NCBI GenBank assembly: GCA_934757845.1
Contig: CAKVLQ010000001.1
Coordinates: forward strand, 181,882-245,881
Origin: an uncultured Clostridia bacterium
Lineage (GTDB): Bacteria > Bacillota > Clostridia > Christensenellales > UBA1242
Reading direction: 5' to 3'
Length of the DNA: 64,000 bases
The position numbers and the translations under genes are program-made. Below are positions 41,255-50,721 of this stretch, in pieces (position 1 is the first letter of the stretch; the number at the start of each line of letters is the position of its first letter). The notes below the pieces were generated by a model that saw only the letters and a list, made by a program, of their open reading frames with translations, was not told where the DNA came from and ran no database searches.

Positions 41255-43195
41255 TTAGTCTTCAATTTGCTTATAATATTTTAATTCATTGTTTTTAATA
41301 ACAAAATAGTCATTGTTGGGCATTTCAAAAAACTTTTCATACGCACCAATTTCAATGGTTGATGTAAGTTGTGGGCTATAATTTATATAACTTATTGTTT
41401 TTTTAATAATTTTGTCAAAATGCTTTATATAAATGTCATACTTATAATCAGCAAAAGAATTAAATTCGCTTAAACAAATTGTAGCATCAGAACCATATCC
41501 TAAATCAATGCTGTCGACAACTTCATGTATAGACTTGAAAAAGTTTACTTTGCCATTTTTGTCAATCGTAACAAACGATTTTGCTATGCCAGTTTGTGTG
41601 GTATATTTTCCATGCAAAAATCTTACTCCACTGCATTTAATAAAATTTCTGTTTTTAATATTACTTGTTGTTGCGCTATCATTTGACGCACCATTATAAT
41701 ATAAATATTTAATGCAATTATTAGTTATATCACAAACTATAAAATTATTTCTTTCATCAATTCCATCTAACCAATCCATATAAAAATTGTTAGCGTCCAT
41801 ATTTTTTAAATTTGTGTTGCCAATATCATAATAAACTTTATTTACTTTTGAAATATATCTAAACCCAAGTTTATCATACAAATAAGTGCCTGAATATTCT
41901 TTATAATTGCTTGCAAACCTATAATCATAAGTTTCAATGTTGGTGCTTTCAAAGTCAAGAACTGTTGCATTGTTCATGTTTTGTGGCTCAATTTCAGCAA
42001 TTTTTGCAATTCCGCTTGTGCAATCAGCAATGTGATATTTTCCGTCAGCCAAACAAACAACGTCAAAATTGCAAAGTTTGTTGATTATATCGGCATTAGG
42101 TGATAGAATTTCAATTTTTTGTTTTGTAACAACAATGCTTTTTCCACTAACGCTACTTTCAAGTGCAAATTTAACATAAATATTGTTGCCTTTTTCAGTT
42201 TCGTTAAAGTTTTGTGAAAAGGTTTTTTCATAAATATAAGTTGTGTCAGTATTTTCAACTTCAAATGTTTCTTGGCAAATTTGCGAGCCATTAAGATATG
42301 TTGAAATAAGGGCATCACAAGCATTGTTTAAAATTTTAAATTCAATATGAACTTTAATTTGTCCCGCACTGCCTGCTTCACTGCAAAAATAAATTTTTGG
42401 AAGTGTAAGCCCACTTGTATGTGTCATGTTCAAAATTCTTTCGTCAACATCATAGGTTTTAATGATTGTTCCAGCAGGATAGTCAGAAAATGATTTTCCA
42501 GAATAGTTTGTATCTTCATTCACCAAAGTGCTCATCTTTTTTTTCAAAACTTCAATGTCTTGTTTAATGGTTTCAATGCTAGTGGATGTGGTTGCTGTGT
42601 TGCTGTTGATTGTAACAACATTGCTATTAATAGTTTGCACACTGCTTGCCAAATTGTCCAGTTTTGCGCTATCAGCATCAATATCGTTTTGCATAACCGT
42701 TTGCCCAAGTTGCAAACCAATAAGTTTTTCATTAAGGTTTGGCAAACTCACGCTTCCATCGCCAGCAACAACTGTGTGGCAAGTTGAAATTTTGTTATAA
42801 ATTCCCGTAAGGTTCATGTTGTCAGAGCCCACAATGTCGCTTTTAACACTATCAATTTTTGTGTTAACTGTGCTTAAATCAATGTTTTCAATAGCCTGTG
42901 AAATTTCACTTTTTGCACTATCAATTTTGGTGTCAACCGCACTCAAATCAATATCATTCACGGCATTAACAATTTCAGTTTTAACCGTGTCAATTTGGTC
43001 CTTAACACTTGTCAAATCAATATCGTCCGTGCCTTTAATGCTTGATTTTGAACTTTCAATTTTGCTGTTAATGCTTGTTTTAAGCCCGCTCACATCAACT
43101 CCGCCCGCATTTGAATTTTCGAGCGCTTCTCTAACATCGTGGTCTAATCTTTCAACCTTGTTATAGGTTTCATGTGTAATTTGTTCTATGTCCAT
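41255..43195 (-). CDS. Orphan fibre-like protein with 23-residue coiled-coil repeats
   Basis: A 646-residue protein without signal peptide or membrane segment. Residues 1-215 are predicted coiled coil, with at least three 23-residue repeats on the pattern DIDLSxVxxKIDSxKSEI and related units. The C-terminal ~430 residues are beta-rich with many Tyr, Asn and Asp, and look like a receptor-binding or fibre tip domain. The plan is reminiscent of phage tail or appendage fibres, but no other tail genes are near, so a host-adopted fibre or adhesin-like protein is possible. GGAG precedes the ATG. Not recognised as a known family. Confidence 0.6.
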   Translation of the reverse strand: MDIEQITHETYNKVERLDHDVREALENSNAGGVDVSGLKTSINSKIESSKSSIKGTDDIDLTSVKDQIDTVKTEIVNAVNDIDLSAVDTKIDSAKSEISQAIENIDLSTVNTKIDSVKSDIVGSDNMNLTGIYNKISTCHTVVAGDGSVSLPNLNEKLIGLQLGQTVMQNDIDADSAKLDNLASSVQTINSNVVTINSNTATTSTSIETIKQDIEVLKKKMSTLVNEDTNYSGKSFSDYPAGTIIKTYDVDERILNMTHTSGLTLPKIYFCSEAGSAGQIKVHIEFKILNNACDALISTYLNGSQICQETFEVENTDTTYIYEKTFSQNFNETEKGNNIYVKFALESSVSGKSIVVTKQKIEILSPNADIINKLCNFDVVCLADGKYHIADCTSGIAKIAEIEPQNMNNATVLDFESTNIETYDYRFASNYKEYSGTYLYDKLGFRYISKVNKVYYDIGNTNLKNMDANNFYMDWLDGIDERNNFIVCDITNNCIKYLYYNGASNDSATTSNIKNRNFIKCSGVRFLHGKYTTQTGIAKSFVTIDKNGKVNFFKSIHEVVDSIDLGYGSDATICLSEFNSFADYKYDIYIKHFDKIIKKTISYINYSPQLTSTIEIGAYEKFFEMPNNDYFVIKNNELKYYKQIED

Positions 43196-43316
43196 ATTTT
43201 CTCCTATTTTTTCAATTTTTTGGCATTATATCACCACTTTTTTCAAAAGGGAATATTTTAGTGCCAAATATTTTTGCAAAAATCAAAATTTATTTACTAA
43301 ATAATTTCAAAACTGG

Positions 43317-43322
43317 TATAAT
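43317..43322 (+). promoter_or_regulatory. Extended -10 of the trxB promoter
   Basis: TGG-TATAAT, giving a leader of about 140 nt before trxB. The leader shows no recognised riboswitch. Confidence 0.5.
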
Positions 43323-43471
43323 ATTTAAGTAATATGTGTTCAAATAATTAGACTTAAATCAGTTCAAAACTTACAATCACAAACATTCAAAAAAAGCCCA
43401 AACAGTGGCAATCAAAAAGCACAAAAAGGGCAATTAAAAAACAAATTTTATTTGAAAAAGGGGAACAATTT

Positions 43472-44542
43472 ATGCATGATGTTATAATTATTGGTGGTGG
43501 ACCAAGTGGAATAATGGCGGGTATATACGCAAAACGGAGCGGGCTTAATCCGCTTATAATTGAAAAAGGCAACATCGGTGGGCAGGTTATCAACACCTAT
43601 GAAATAAAAAATTTTCCAACCTACACTAACATTTCAGGTGCAGATTTTTGTGCCAAACTTTACGAGCAAGCAGATTTTAATGGTATAGAAATTGAATATA
43701 CCGATGTCGTTTCAGTTGATTTTTCACAAAAAACAAAAGTGATAAAAACATCTTCTCAAACCTACTTTGCAAATGCGGTTATAATTTGCAGTGGAACAAA
43801 ACCACGGTCTTTGGGGCTTTCGGGCGAGCAAGAGTTGATTGGTCGTGGCATAAGTTATTGCGCTCTTTGTGATGGAAATTTTTTCAAAAACAAAACCGTT
43901 GCCGTAATTGGCGGGGGAGATAGCGCTATGGAAGATGCTATTTATCTTGGCGGAATTTGTAAAAAAGTGTATGTGATAAATCGTTCAAACAATTTTAGGG
44001 CTCAACCAATTTTAACGCAAAGTTTAAACGATTTTGCACAAAAAAATGGCAATATTCAAATTATAAAAAACAGCACCGTTTCAAAACTTTATTCTTCAAA
44101 CAATCTTTTAAGCGGAATTGATATTTTGGTTCAATCAAATGCGTGTGAAAATAAAATTGAAAACCAAAATTCTGTCGCACAAAATAACATTCAATCCGCT
44201 CATCTTGCACAAAATGTTCAACAAAAAAATTCAAATCTTGAAACTTCAATAGCCGCACAAACCACAGCACAAAATTGCCAAAGTCTTGCCACACAGCACA
44301 TTGAACTTGACGGGTTATTTTTGGCTATTGGTTCAAACCCCGACACAAAAATTTTTGAAAATCAAATTAAACTTGACAGCCATGGATATATTGTTGTTGA
44401 TAAAAATCAGCAAACAAGTGTTCAAGGAGTTTTTGCGGGTGGAGATTGCACACAAAAATTAATAAGACAAATTATAACGGCTTGTGCAGACGGGGCTGTT
44501 TGTGCCACAAACGCCAACACTTATCTTAAAAATTTAATATAA
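43472..44542 (+). CDS. trxB: Thioredoxin-disulfide reductase (TrxB-like) with a Gln/Asn-rich insertion
   Basis: A flavoprotein of 356 residues that passes electrons from NADPH to thioredoxin. FAD-binding IIGGGPSGIMAGIYA (6-20), the redox-active CALC in SYCALCDG (Cys130 and Cys133), NADPH-binding VIGGGDSAMEDA (145-156) and the C-terminal GVFAGGDCTQKLIRQI identify it. Family members are about 305-320 residues. The excess is a segment at about 221-275, rich in Gln, Asn, Ser and Ala, inside the second FAD-binding half. The flanking motifs are intact, so it is probably functional. A GGGG site precedes the ATG. Confidence 0.9.
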   Translation: MHDVIIIGGGPSGIMAGIYAKRSGLNPLIIEKGNIGGQVINTYEIKNFPTYTNISGADFCAKLYEQADFNGIEIEYTDVVSVDFSQKTKVIKTSSQTYFANAVIICSGTKPRSLGLSGEQELIGRGISYCALCDGNFFKNKTVAVIGGGDSAMEDAIYLGGICKKVYVINRSNNFRAQPILTQSLNDFAQKNGNIQIIKNSTVSKLYSSNNLLSGIDILVQSNACENKIENQNSVAQNNIQSAHLAQNVQQKNSNLETSIAAQTTAQNCQSLATQHIELDGLFLAIGSNPDTKIFENQIKLDSHGYIVVDKNQQTSVQGVFAGGDCTQKLIRQIITACADGAVCATNANTYLKNLI

Positions 44543-44750
44543 AAATTTAAAATAAAATTTAATATAAAATTTAAATAAAAATTAAAAACAGACAAATTTA
44601 AAATTTTTTAATCGTGCATAAAAATTAACAATAACAGCATTTACTAAAATATTTTAAAAATAATTAAGCACTAATTTTTAAACAAATTAAACATATTTTT
44701 GTTTTTTTAATAACATAATTCAAACTTAAAATAATTAAATGTTTTAGGTT

Positions 44751-45248
44751 TTAACATTTTTCTTTTTTCAAAAATTCGGTAATTTTTTTGTTTACAAAAT
44801 TTTGTTGGGTTTGCTCTAATAGATGCCCATTTCCACAAAAAATTTTAACAAAGAAGTTGCCTTTTTTTTCAAAAAACCAAATGCCATAGTTGCACAAATG
44901 TTGTTTAATAAATTTGCCAAAATCACAGAGTTTCACATTTTTTTCAAAAAAAACCGTGCTTTTTGGCTCAAAAATGCCTTTTTTAAGGCTATTGTAGTAA
45001 TTTTTATGGTATATTCCGCCAACACACAAACGGGCATTCCACACGGGCGAATAGCATAGCGTTTTTAAAGCATAGCCTAATGCTTCTAATTGTTTTTGCC
45101 CACCTAATTTTTTTGTGTTTATAACAGCACCTTTATCAAAATAGTTAAAAAAACCGCTTATTTTTTTTGTTTTATTGTTGTTTTTATAGCCATTTTTTGT
45201 TATAATATTTTTGCTATTTATATTGCAATTTTCACACAACTTTTTCAT
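44751..45248 (-). CDS. Hypothetical Cys/Lys-rich protein
   Basis: A 165-residue open frame, long for chance in such an AT-rich region. It is rich in Lys, Asn, Phe and Cys, with CENC at residues 5-8, GGQKQLEALGYALKTLCYSPVW near 49-70 and CGNGHLLEQT near 138. No signal, membrane segment or known domain was recognised. No ribosome binding site is clear upstream. An overlapping open frame on the plus strand is shorter and less convincing. Call it hypothetical. Confidence 0.45.
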   Translation of the reverse strand: MKKLCENCNINSKNIITKNGYKNNNKTKKISGFFNYFDKGAVINTKKLGGQKQLEALGYALKTLCYSPVWNARLCVGGIYHKNYYNSLKKGIFEPKSTVFFEKNVKLCDFGKFIKQHLCNYGIWFFEKKGNFFVKIFCGNGHLLEQTQQNFVNKKITEFLKKEKC

Positions 45249-45419
45249 AAAAAAATATATGCAAAAATTTTAAAAATACGCCACAAAACAAAAAATAAAA
45301 AAACAAAAAAATTTAATTATTATCAAAAAGAATATAAACAATATAACAATAAACAATTTAAAATAGATATAAAAAACAATTTAAAAAGATAAAAAATTTT
45401 AACAAAAGAGAGAAATTTT

Positions 45420-46085
45420 ATGCTAAAACTAACGCAAAACTGGTTTGAACTTTTAAAGCCTGAATTTGAAAAAGATTATTTCAAAAATCTTCAAAAATTT
45501 TTGGATAAAGAATATTCAAGTTACACGATTTATCCAAAAATCGAAAATGTTTTTAATGCCCTTAATCTTACAAAATTTTGCGATGTTAAAGTTGTAATTT
45601 TGGGTCAAGACCCTTATCACGAACCAGGGCAGGCACATGGGCTTGCGTTTTCGGTTGAAAGCGGAGCGTTGCCACCATCGCTTCAAAATATCTTTAAAGA
45701 AATTAAAGACGATTTGAATATAACGATGACGCCAAACAACGGCAATCTTACGCCTTGGGCAAAGCAAGGGGTTTTGCTTTTAAACACGGTTTTAACTGTT
45801 CGCCGTGGGCAAGCAAACTCGCACAAAAACATGGGCTGGGAAATTTTCACTTCAAAGATTATTGAACTTCTTAACGCTCGTGAAACTCCAATAGTATTTT
45901 TGCTTTGGGGTGGGCAAGCCAAAAAAATTGGTGAAAAAATAACAAACAAAAACCACTTGGTTTTGTCATGTGCACATCCAAGTCCATTAAGTGCTTATAA
46001 CGGCTTTTTTGGTTGCAAACATTTTTCAAAAACAAATCAGTTTTTGGCCAATCATAATGTTACGCCAATCAATTTTCAAATTTAA
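45420..46085 (+). CDS. ung: Uracil-DNA glycosylase, family 1
   Basis: Ung removes uracil from DNA, the first step of base excision repair. The 221 residues show the water-activating GQDPYH (62-67, catalytic Asp64), AFSVESGALPPSLQNIFKE, LLLNTVLTVRRGQANSH and the minor-groove loop HPSPLSAYNGFFGCKHFS near 185. GAGAG lies before the ATG. It stands alone; no linked repair genes. Confidence 0.96.
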   Translation: MLKLTQNWFELLKPEFEKDYFKNLQKFLDKEYSSYTIYPKIENVFNALNLTKFCDVKVVILGQDPYHEPGQAHGLAFSVESGALPPSLQNIFKEIKDDLNITMTPNNGNLTPWAKQGVLLLNTVLTVRRGQANSHKNMGWEIFTSKIIELLNARETPIVFLLWGGQAKKIGEKITNKNHLVLSCAHPSPLSAYNGFFGCKHFSKTNQFLANHNVTPINFQI

Positions 46086-46268
46086 CAGTTGTTTATTATT
46101 AAATTTTAAACTAATTTTTATAATAAATTAAGAAGATTAATAACTTATTTTCTACTCGCAAATTTTTGTGTTTATCATTAAAATTTATTATTTTTTTAAT
46201 CTAAATTTATCTTTTTCACAAACTTTCAGTCAAAGGCTGGAAATCAATTTTGAATAATTTTTTTGCAA

Positions 46269-46297
46269 TAAAAAAGGTGCTTTTATAGCACCTTTTA
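46269..46297 (-). terminator. Terminator of the DUF2726-like gene
   Basis: Stem AAGGTGC/GCACCTT with a 7-nt loop; T-run on the minus strand. Confidence 0.8.
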
Positions 46298-46837
46298 TTA
46301 TTTTAATTTGCTTAAATTAACTGGGTCCATAGCGTCCAAAAACATATTCAAAAGTTCAACTCTTTCAAAATCGTGGTCAAGAGTTATTGACAAAACTGGA
46401 AGTTTAACGCTAGATAAGCCTTTTTTGATATAATCATTATAGGTTGTAATGCTTTTATCACCCTTTGAAGGGTCAATTAAATCAACAACCAAAACTGGTT
46501 GCATTTTGGTTTTCAAAAACACAACAACGTCCAAAATGTTATGTTCAATTTCGTGATATACAACAAGTGAACCATCAGGTTTTACAATCGAACTTGCAAC
46601 GATTTTTGGAAATGCAACATATTCACTTGGAAGTGAGTTTTGAAAAACTGCCAAAAATTTGGTTTCACTTTGCGACAAAAACGGAAGATTAAGTTTTAGT
46701 CTTGGCTTTCCGTCAAACTTTGCTTGTTTTGATTTTGAAGCACGCTTTTTTTCAAGATTTTTTATAACAAAATATATTAAAAATGCACCAACAACAAATG
46801 CCAAAAGCACAATTAATGCTAAAATTGTTTCACTCAT
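46298..46837 (-). CDS. Membrane-anchored DUF2726-like protein
   Basis: A 179-residue protein. One N-terminal membrane segment (about 5-26) is followed by a Lys-rich linker. The rest resembles DUF2726, a restriction-endonuclease-like fold: LPFLSQSETKFLAVFQNSLP, YVAFPKIVASSIV, VLVVDLIDPSKGD and LPVLSITL. The acidic residues expected for PD-(D/E)xK catalysis are only partly present, so activity is uncertain. GGG precedes the ATG weakly. Function unknown. Confidence 0.6.
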   Translation of the reverse strand: MSETILALIVLLAFVVGAFLIYFVIKNLEKKRASKSKQAKFDGKPRLKLNLPFLSQSETKFLAVFQNSLPSEYVAFPKIVASSIVKPDGSLVVYHEIEHNILDVVVFLKTKMQPVLVVDLIDPSKGDKSITTYNDYIKKGLSSVKLPVLSITLDHDFERVELLNMFLDAMDPVNLSKLK

Positions 46838-47213
46838 AATTATCCCTCACAATTAAAAACTTTCTTTATTATATCACACCAAAATTCAAATTTCAAGTGG
46901 CAAATTAGCATTTTTGTTAACATATTTTCAAAAAAATTCAAAAAAATTCAAATTTGTTAAAATAAGATAAAAAAATAAAAGGTTTTTTATATAAAATTCA
47001 ACTCTTTTAAATTTAATTGTTAAAAATTAAAAATTTTTAAAAATAATTTAAATAAAATCAAAATATTAAACATTTCAACAAAAGTGCTAAATTTTTTTGT
47101 TTTAAAAACACAAATTTAATTTATGCCTAAAAATGTTTGACAAAGGTTTTGCTATTTATTAAAATATTAATAAATATTTGAAAATAAAACAAAATATAAC
47201 AAAGGGGAAAGTT
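46838..47213. other. AT-rich intergenic region upstream of the large surface protein
   Basis: These 376 bases hold no gene. The only clear signals are the promoter at 47137-47165 and short direct AAAAAATTCA repeats near 46929-46950. Confidence 0.6.
47137..47165 (+). promoter_or_regulatory. Promoter of the large surface protein
   Basis: TTGACA (47137-47142), 17-bp spacer, TAAAAT (47160-47165). Confidence 0.75.
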
Positions 47214-49088
47214 GTGAGCAAAAGGAAAACAAGAATAATTCAATATGTGTTATATGCACTTGTGGCACTTGTTGTTTTGTTAAGCGTGGTTGCAACCTAT
47301 GCATATTATTCCGATAGGCGAGATTATTCATCTTCGCTTACTTTTGGCAACATTCAAATTGACGCAAACAACCAAACGGGTGCAAGTTCATATTTTGCAT
47401 CAAGCACACTTTCAAACGCACAAGCGGGTGATTATATTTTGAACAAAGATGTTAGTTTTAACCTAAAATCAGGAAGCGAACCTGCTTATATCCGTGCCAA
47501 ATACACGGCAAGCCTAAACGAAACGGGAAACACTTATGACCAAGCCCTTGCAAATTATTTTAAATATAGAAATTTGGGGCTAGGAAGCAATATTTTATCA
47601 CTTGAAGGAAGGACATTTGGAACTTCTTATGGCGGAGACAATACAACAAAAAGAACATTAACTGGCAACCAAATTTTGCTTGATGTTTCAGCAAACAATT
47701 ATTGGCGTGGTGCTTATGTTACTGATTACACCATTGGAAAAGATTATTTAACAGCAACTTGTAAAAAGGCTTGGTATGGCGTTGCTTTTGACTATTTAAC
47801 TTCGCCAGGGCAAATTTATTCATTAACTTGGACAGGTTCAACAGGCAGTCAAGTGCGAGCATCATTCTATGGAAGTGATGGATCCTATTTAGATATTATG
47901 TCAGTCTTAACTTCTGGCACAGCATTCACAGTTCCTGCAAATGCTTATGGCATGCTTATTGATTTTATTGCAACTGCGGATAATACAACAATTAATATAA
48001 GTAATATTAAACTATTAAAAACAGATACCGAATATATTTGGAGCGAAAAAATTGGTGATTATTATTATCTTTTAGATGCCACAACGGGCGCACCACTTGA
48101 AGTTAGTGATAGTGCAAAAACCTACACATTTATTACAAAAGAAAGTTCAAAAATTGCCGATAACACATTCTTTGGCAATGTTAGCGGAAACAGCGTTAAA
48201 CTTACAATTTCTATTGAGGCAATTCAAGTTGCAAACATTGATAAACTTGACCAAAGCAAAACAATTCTTCAAAACATAACAACTGCCCTTAACGAAATTT
48301 ATAATGTTGAAATTCCAACTGCCACTTATGGCGTAACTTTTGTGATTGACAAAACAAGTTATTCACAAAGCGGAATTGCTTATGGTGGCGATGCAACACT
48401 TGACAGCACAGTTTTGGCAAAAATAAATAGTGACGATTTTGGTGGATTTGCTTTTTATGAAGGTGGCTATCCAGTAATCACAAAATCTTCAAGCGGACAC
48501 AGTTGGCTAGACCTAACAAATGGCAAACTTAAAAATATAACCGAAAATCTAACACTTTATGCTGCAAAAAAAGTTAGCGGAGCACAAGAATATACTGTTA
48601 CATTCAAAAATGGTTCAACCACTTTGCAAACAGGAAAGGCATCAAAAGGAAATTGCTATTATTTTGGTGCAGTTCCAACAAAAGATGCAACAAACACTAA
48701 CTATTATGAATTTGCGGGCTGGAAAAAATCGGGTGAAACAACTGTTTACACCGATTTAAGCAAAGTTACAATTTCGGCAGACACAACTTTTGAAGCGGTG
48801 TTTAATGAAATTGCTCGAACTTTTGACATTGCTTTTGACTTAAATGAAGGATATTTCTTATCTTCTGCTTCTGTTCCTTCAAGTTATTCTTATGGAACAA
48901 AAACAACCCTTCCAACCGCCGAAATGCTTTCAAAACCAGGCTACGCATTTGCGGGTTGGTTTGAAAATGCTGATTTTTCAGGCACTGCCGTAACCGAAAT
49001 TAGTGCAACAACGGTAGGAAACAAAACTTATTATGCAAAATGGACTGCTCCAACTCTAACCCTAAACCTTGCGGGGGGGGGGGTATGA
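47214..49088 (+). CDS. TasA-type/InlB-repeat surface protein, N-terminal part up to a poly-G frameshift
   Basis: A 624-residue product in the frame as read. The GTG start follows AAAGGGG. The N-terminus is a camelysin/TasA-type export signal (YVLYALVALVVLLSVVATYAYY then SSLTFGNIQID). A long beta-rich region follows, then Flg_new/InlB B-repeats with the pattern YTVTFKNG...YEFAGWKK...FEAVF and FDIAFDLNEG...GYAFAGWFENADFSG...YYAKW. The frame ends in TGA right after an 11-G run (49073-49083), although the next repeat continues without a gap in the +1 frame. Removing one G gives a 954-residue protein. An extracellular role is inferred. Confidence 0.8.
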   Translation: MSKRKTRIIQYVLYALVALVVLLSVVATYAYYSDRRDYSSSLTFGNIQIDANNQTGASSYFASSTLSNAQAGDYILNKDVSFNLKSGSEPAYIRAKYTASLNETGNTYDQALANYFKYRNLGLGSNILSLEGRTFGTSYGGDNTTKRTLTGNQILLDVSANNYWRGAYVTDYTIGKDYLTATCKKAWYGVAFDYLTSPGQIYSLTWTGSTGSQVRASFYGSDGSYLDIMSVLTSGTAFTVPANAYGMLIDFIATADNTTINISNIKLLKTDTEYIWSEKIGDYYYLLDATTGAPLEVSDSAKTYTFITKESSKIADNTFFGNVSGNSVKLTISIEAIQVANIDKLDQSKTILQNITTALNEIYNVEIPTATYGVTFVIDKTSYSQSGIAYGGDATLDSTVLAKINSDDFGGFAFYEGGYPVITKSSSGHSWLDLTNGKLKNITENLTLYAAKKVSGAQEYTVTFKNGSTTLQTGKASKGNCYYFGAVPTKDATNTNYYEFAGWKKSGETTVYTDLSKVTISADTTFEAVFNEIARTFDIAFDLNEGYFLSSASVPSSYSYGTKTTLPTAEMLSKPGYAFAGWFENADFSGTAVTEISATTVGNKTYYAKWTAPTLTLNLAGGGV

Positions 49089-50079
49089 CGGAAATACATC
49101 TAGCGTAACATACTCTGGAACCGCTGGGTCAAGCATAACAATTAAAAACCCAACTCGAACAAATTATAAATTTGCTGGCTGGCAAAATGGAACAATAGTT
49201 GTTCCAAATGGTGCAACCACAAAATTTGAAAGACATATAACATCTTCTTCAAGTTCAAACTTACCGATATATAACAATGCAGGTGGCGGAACTGTAACAA
49301 GCACTATAATTGCTGATAGCACAAGTGAAACTGGTTATTCTGCAAAAATTGTAACAAACGGAACTGCATCTCCAGGTGCGGGTGGAATTGCTTCGGGTGT
49401 TATAGCAAACAGGGATAAAATGTATGTTATGGAAATTAAAGCCAAAATTCCAACTGGTTATTATATGGGGCATGGTTCAAATGTAACTTTTGGTGCAACT
49501 TGTGATAATAGCACGGCTGGCACTGGCGAATGGAGAACATATCAATTTGTTGTAACAACTCCAAACACAAAAAAACAACAATTAACTTTTGGTTTTATGT
49601 ATCTTAATGGCACAAACAATCAAAGTGTAACTTGGTATTGCAACAGTTATAAAGTTTATGAACTTCCAACTTCAAGTTCGTTAGATTATGTTTTTGACAA
49701 CAAAGATTTGACATTAATAGCAAAATGGACAGAAGAAACTGCAAAAGTTAATTTCTATGCTGAAGGTGGAAATGTAACCAAAAATAATGGTAATTATAGC
49801 AACTATTATTCTGCTGGTGGAGTTAATGCCACAACTTATAATGATTATAGAGTTAACACAACACTTGATAGTAGGTATGTGCCACTTGCGGATAATGTAA
49901 CAAAAACTGGTTATACTTTTGCTGGTTGGTGGACTGCAAGCGGTGGAACAGGTGCAATGGTAATTTCGGCTGACGGAAAATTGCAAGCCGTTACAGGTTA
50001 TTCAAGAACATCAGGTAGCACTGTTGTGTGGGATACAATCAATGAATTTACCTTATATGCAAAATGGACTGCGAACTAA
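49072..50079 (+). pseudogene. C-terminal part of the surface protein, out of frame after the poly-G tract
   Basis: About 335 residues continue the same protein: GGGYDGNTSSVTYSGTAGSS...RTNYKFAGWQNG, a beta-sandwich-like insertion, DLTLIAKWTEE, then a last repeat TGYTFAGWWTASGG...FTLYAKWTAN. There is no start codon or ribosome binding site of its own. It would be made only when the G tract is 10 or 13 long, or by ribosomal slippage. No LPXTG or other anchor ends it, so attachment is unclear. It is not necessarily a dead pseudogene. Confidence 0.75.
49073..49083 (+). repeat. G11 homopolymer tract (contingency-type)
   Basis: Eleven consecutive Gs in a strongly AT-rich genome, located between the second and third InlB-type repeats. 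Ten Gs restore the frame as Ala-Gly-Gly-Gly-Tyr-Asp; eleven give a stop two codons later. Confidence 0.9.
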
Positions 50080-50094
50080 ATTTAATCAAAAATA

Positions 50095-50125
50095 AAAAAA
50101 ACTTGCTAAAATGCAAGTTTTTTTT
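50095..50125 (+). terminator. Terminator after the surface protein
   Basis: Stem AAACTTGC/GCAAGTTT with loop TAAAAT and a T-run. Confidence 0.85.
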
Positions 50126-50186
50126 GATTTACCCCCTTTTCAAACGCAAAATTGTGTGATATAATAAAACAAAATTGGGGGATTTT

Positions 50187-50720
50187 ATGAATTTTCTTCT
50201 TGATGTTAATCAAACTTTTGCAATAATTTCAACCGTAGTTTATGTTTTGGCAATCATATTTTTGATTATCGAAGCATTCATTCCGGGTTTTGGATTTTTT
50301 GGAATAAGTGGAATAGCAGGCATAGTTCTTGCCCTTGCAACCAAAATTTTTGTTGGTGAAACAATCGAGCGAATTTTGCTTGAACTTGTTATTGCTTTGG
50401 TTGTTATAATTGCACTTTTGGTGTGGGTAATAATTTCGGCAAGGAAAGGGCTGATAAGCAAGTCGCCACTAATTTCAAAGGGAAGTAGCATTCCGTCATT
50501 TTATAATGATGACGACCTAAAAATATTTATTGGACAAATGGGCGAAACCGTAACCACTTGCAAGCCTGTTGGAAAAATAAGGCTTGACAATGAAATTTAT
50601 GACGCAACAAGCCTAGATGGCTTTTTGGATATTGGCACAAAAATAAAAGTTTCAAATGTTAAAGACAACACTCTTGAAATTGAAAAAGTAAACACACAAA
50701 TAATTAAGGAAGGTGAATAA
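50187..50720 (+). CDS. NfeD-like membrane protein
   Basis: A 177-residue NfeD-family protein. Membrane segments cover about 10-80 (FAIISTVVYVLAIIFLIIEAF with PGFGFFGISGIAGIVLAL), and a C-terminal OB-fold (FIGQMGETVTTCKPVGKIRLDNEIYDATS) follows. NfeD proteins pair with flotillins or stomatins, exactly as here with floA 1 nt downstream. The ATG at 50187 follows GGGGG; the TTG at 50175 is not favoured. Promoter: TGTGATATAAT at 50155-50165. Confidence 0.88.
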   Translation: MNFLLDVNQTFAIISTVVYVLAIIFLIIEAFIPGFGFFGISGIAGIVLALATKIFVGETIERILLELVIALVVIIALLVWVIISARKGLISKSPLISKGSSIPSFYNDDDLKIFIGQMGETVTTCKPVGKIRLDNEIYDATSLDGFLDIGTKIKVSNVKDNTLEIEKVNTQIIKEGE

Positions 50721-50721
50721 T

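Noticed and set aside
42528..42800. Plus-strand frames opposite the fibre-like gene
   Set aside because: They lie antisense to the coiled-coil repeats, and their composition follows from the repeat codons; no ribosome binding sites.
44823..45059. Plus-strand 78-residue frame
   Set aside because: Shorter than the minus-strand frame it overlaps, Phe/Lys-rich, and without ribosome binding site.
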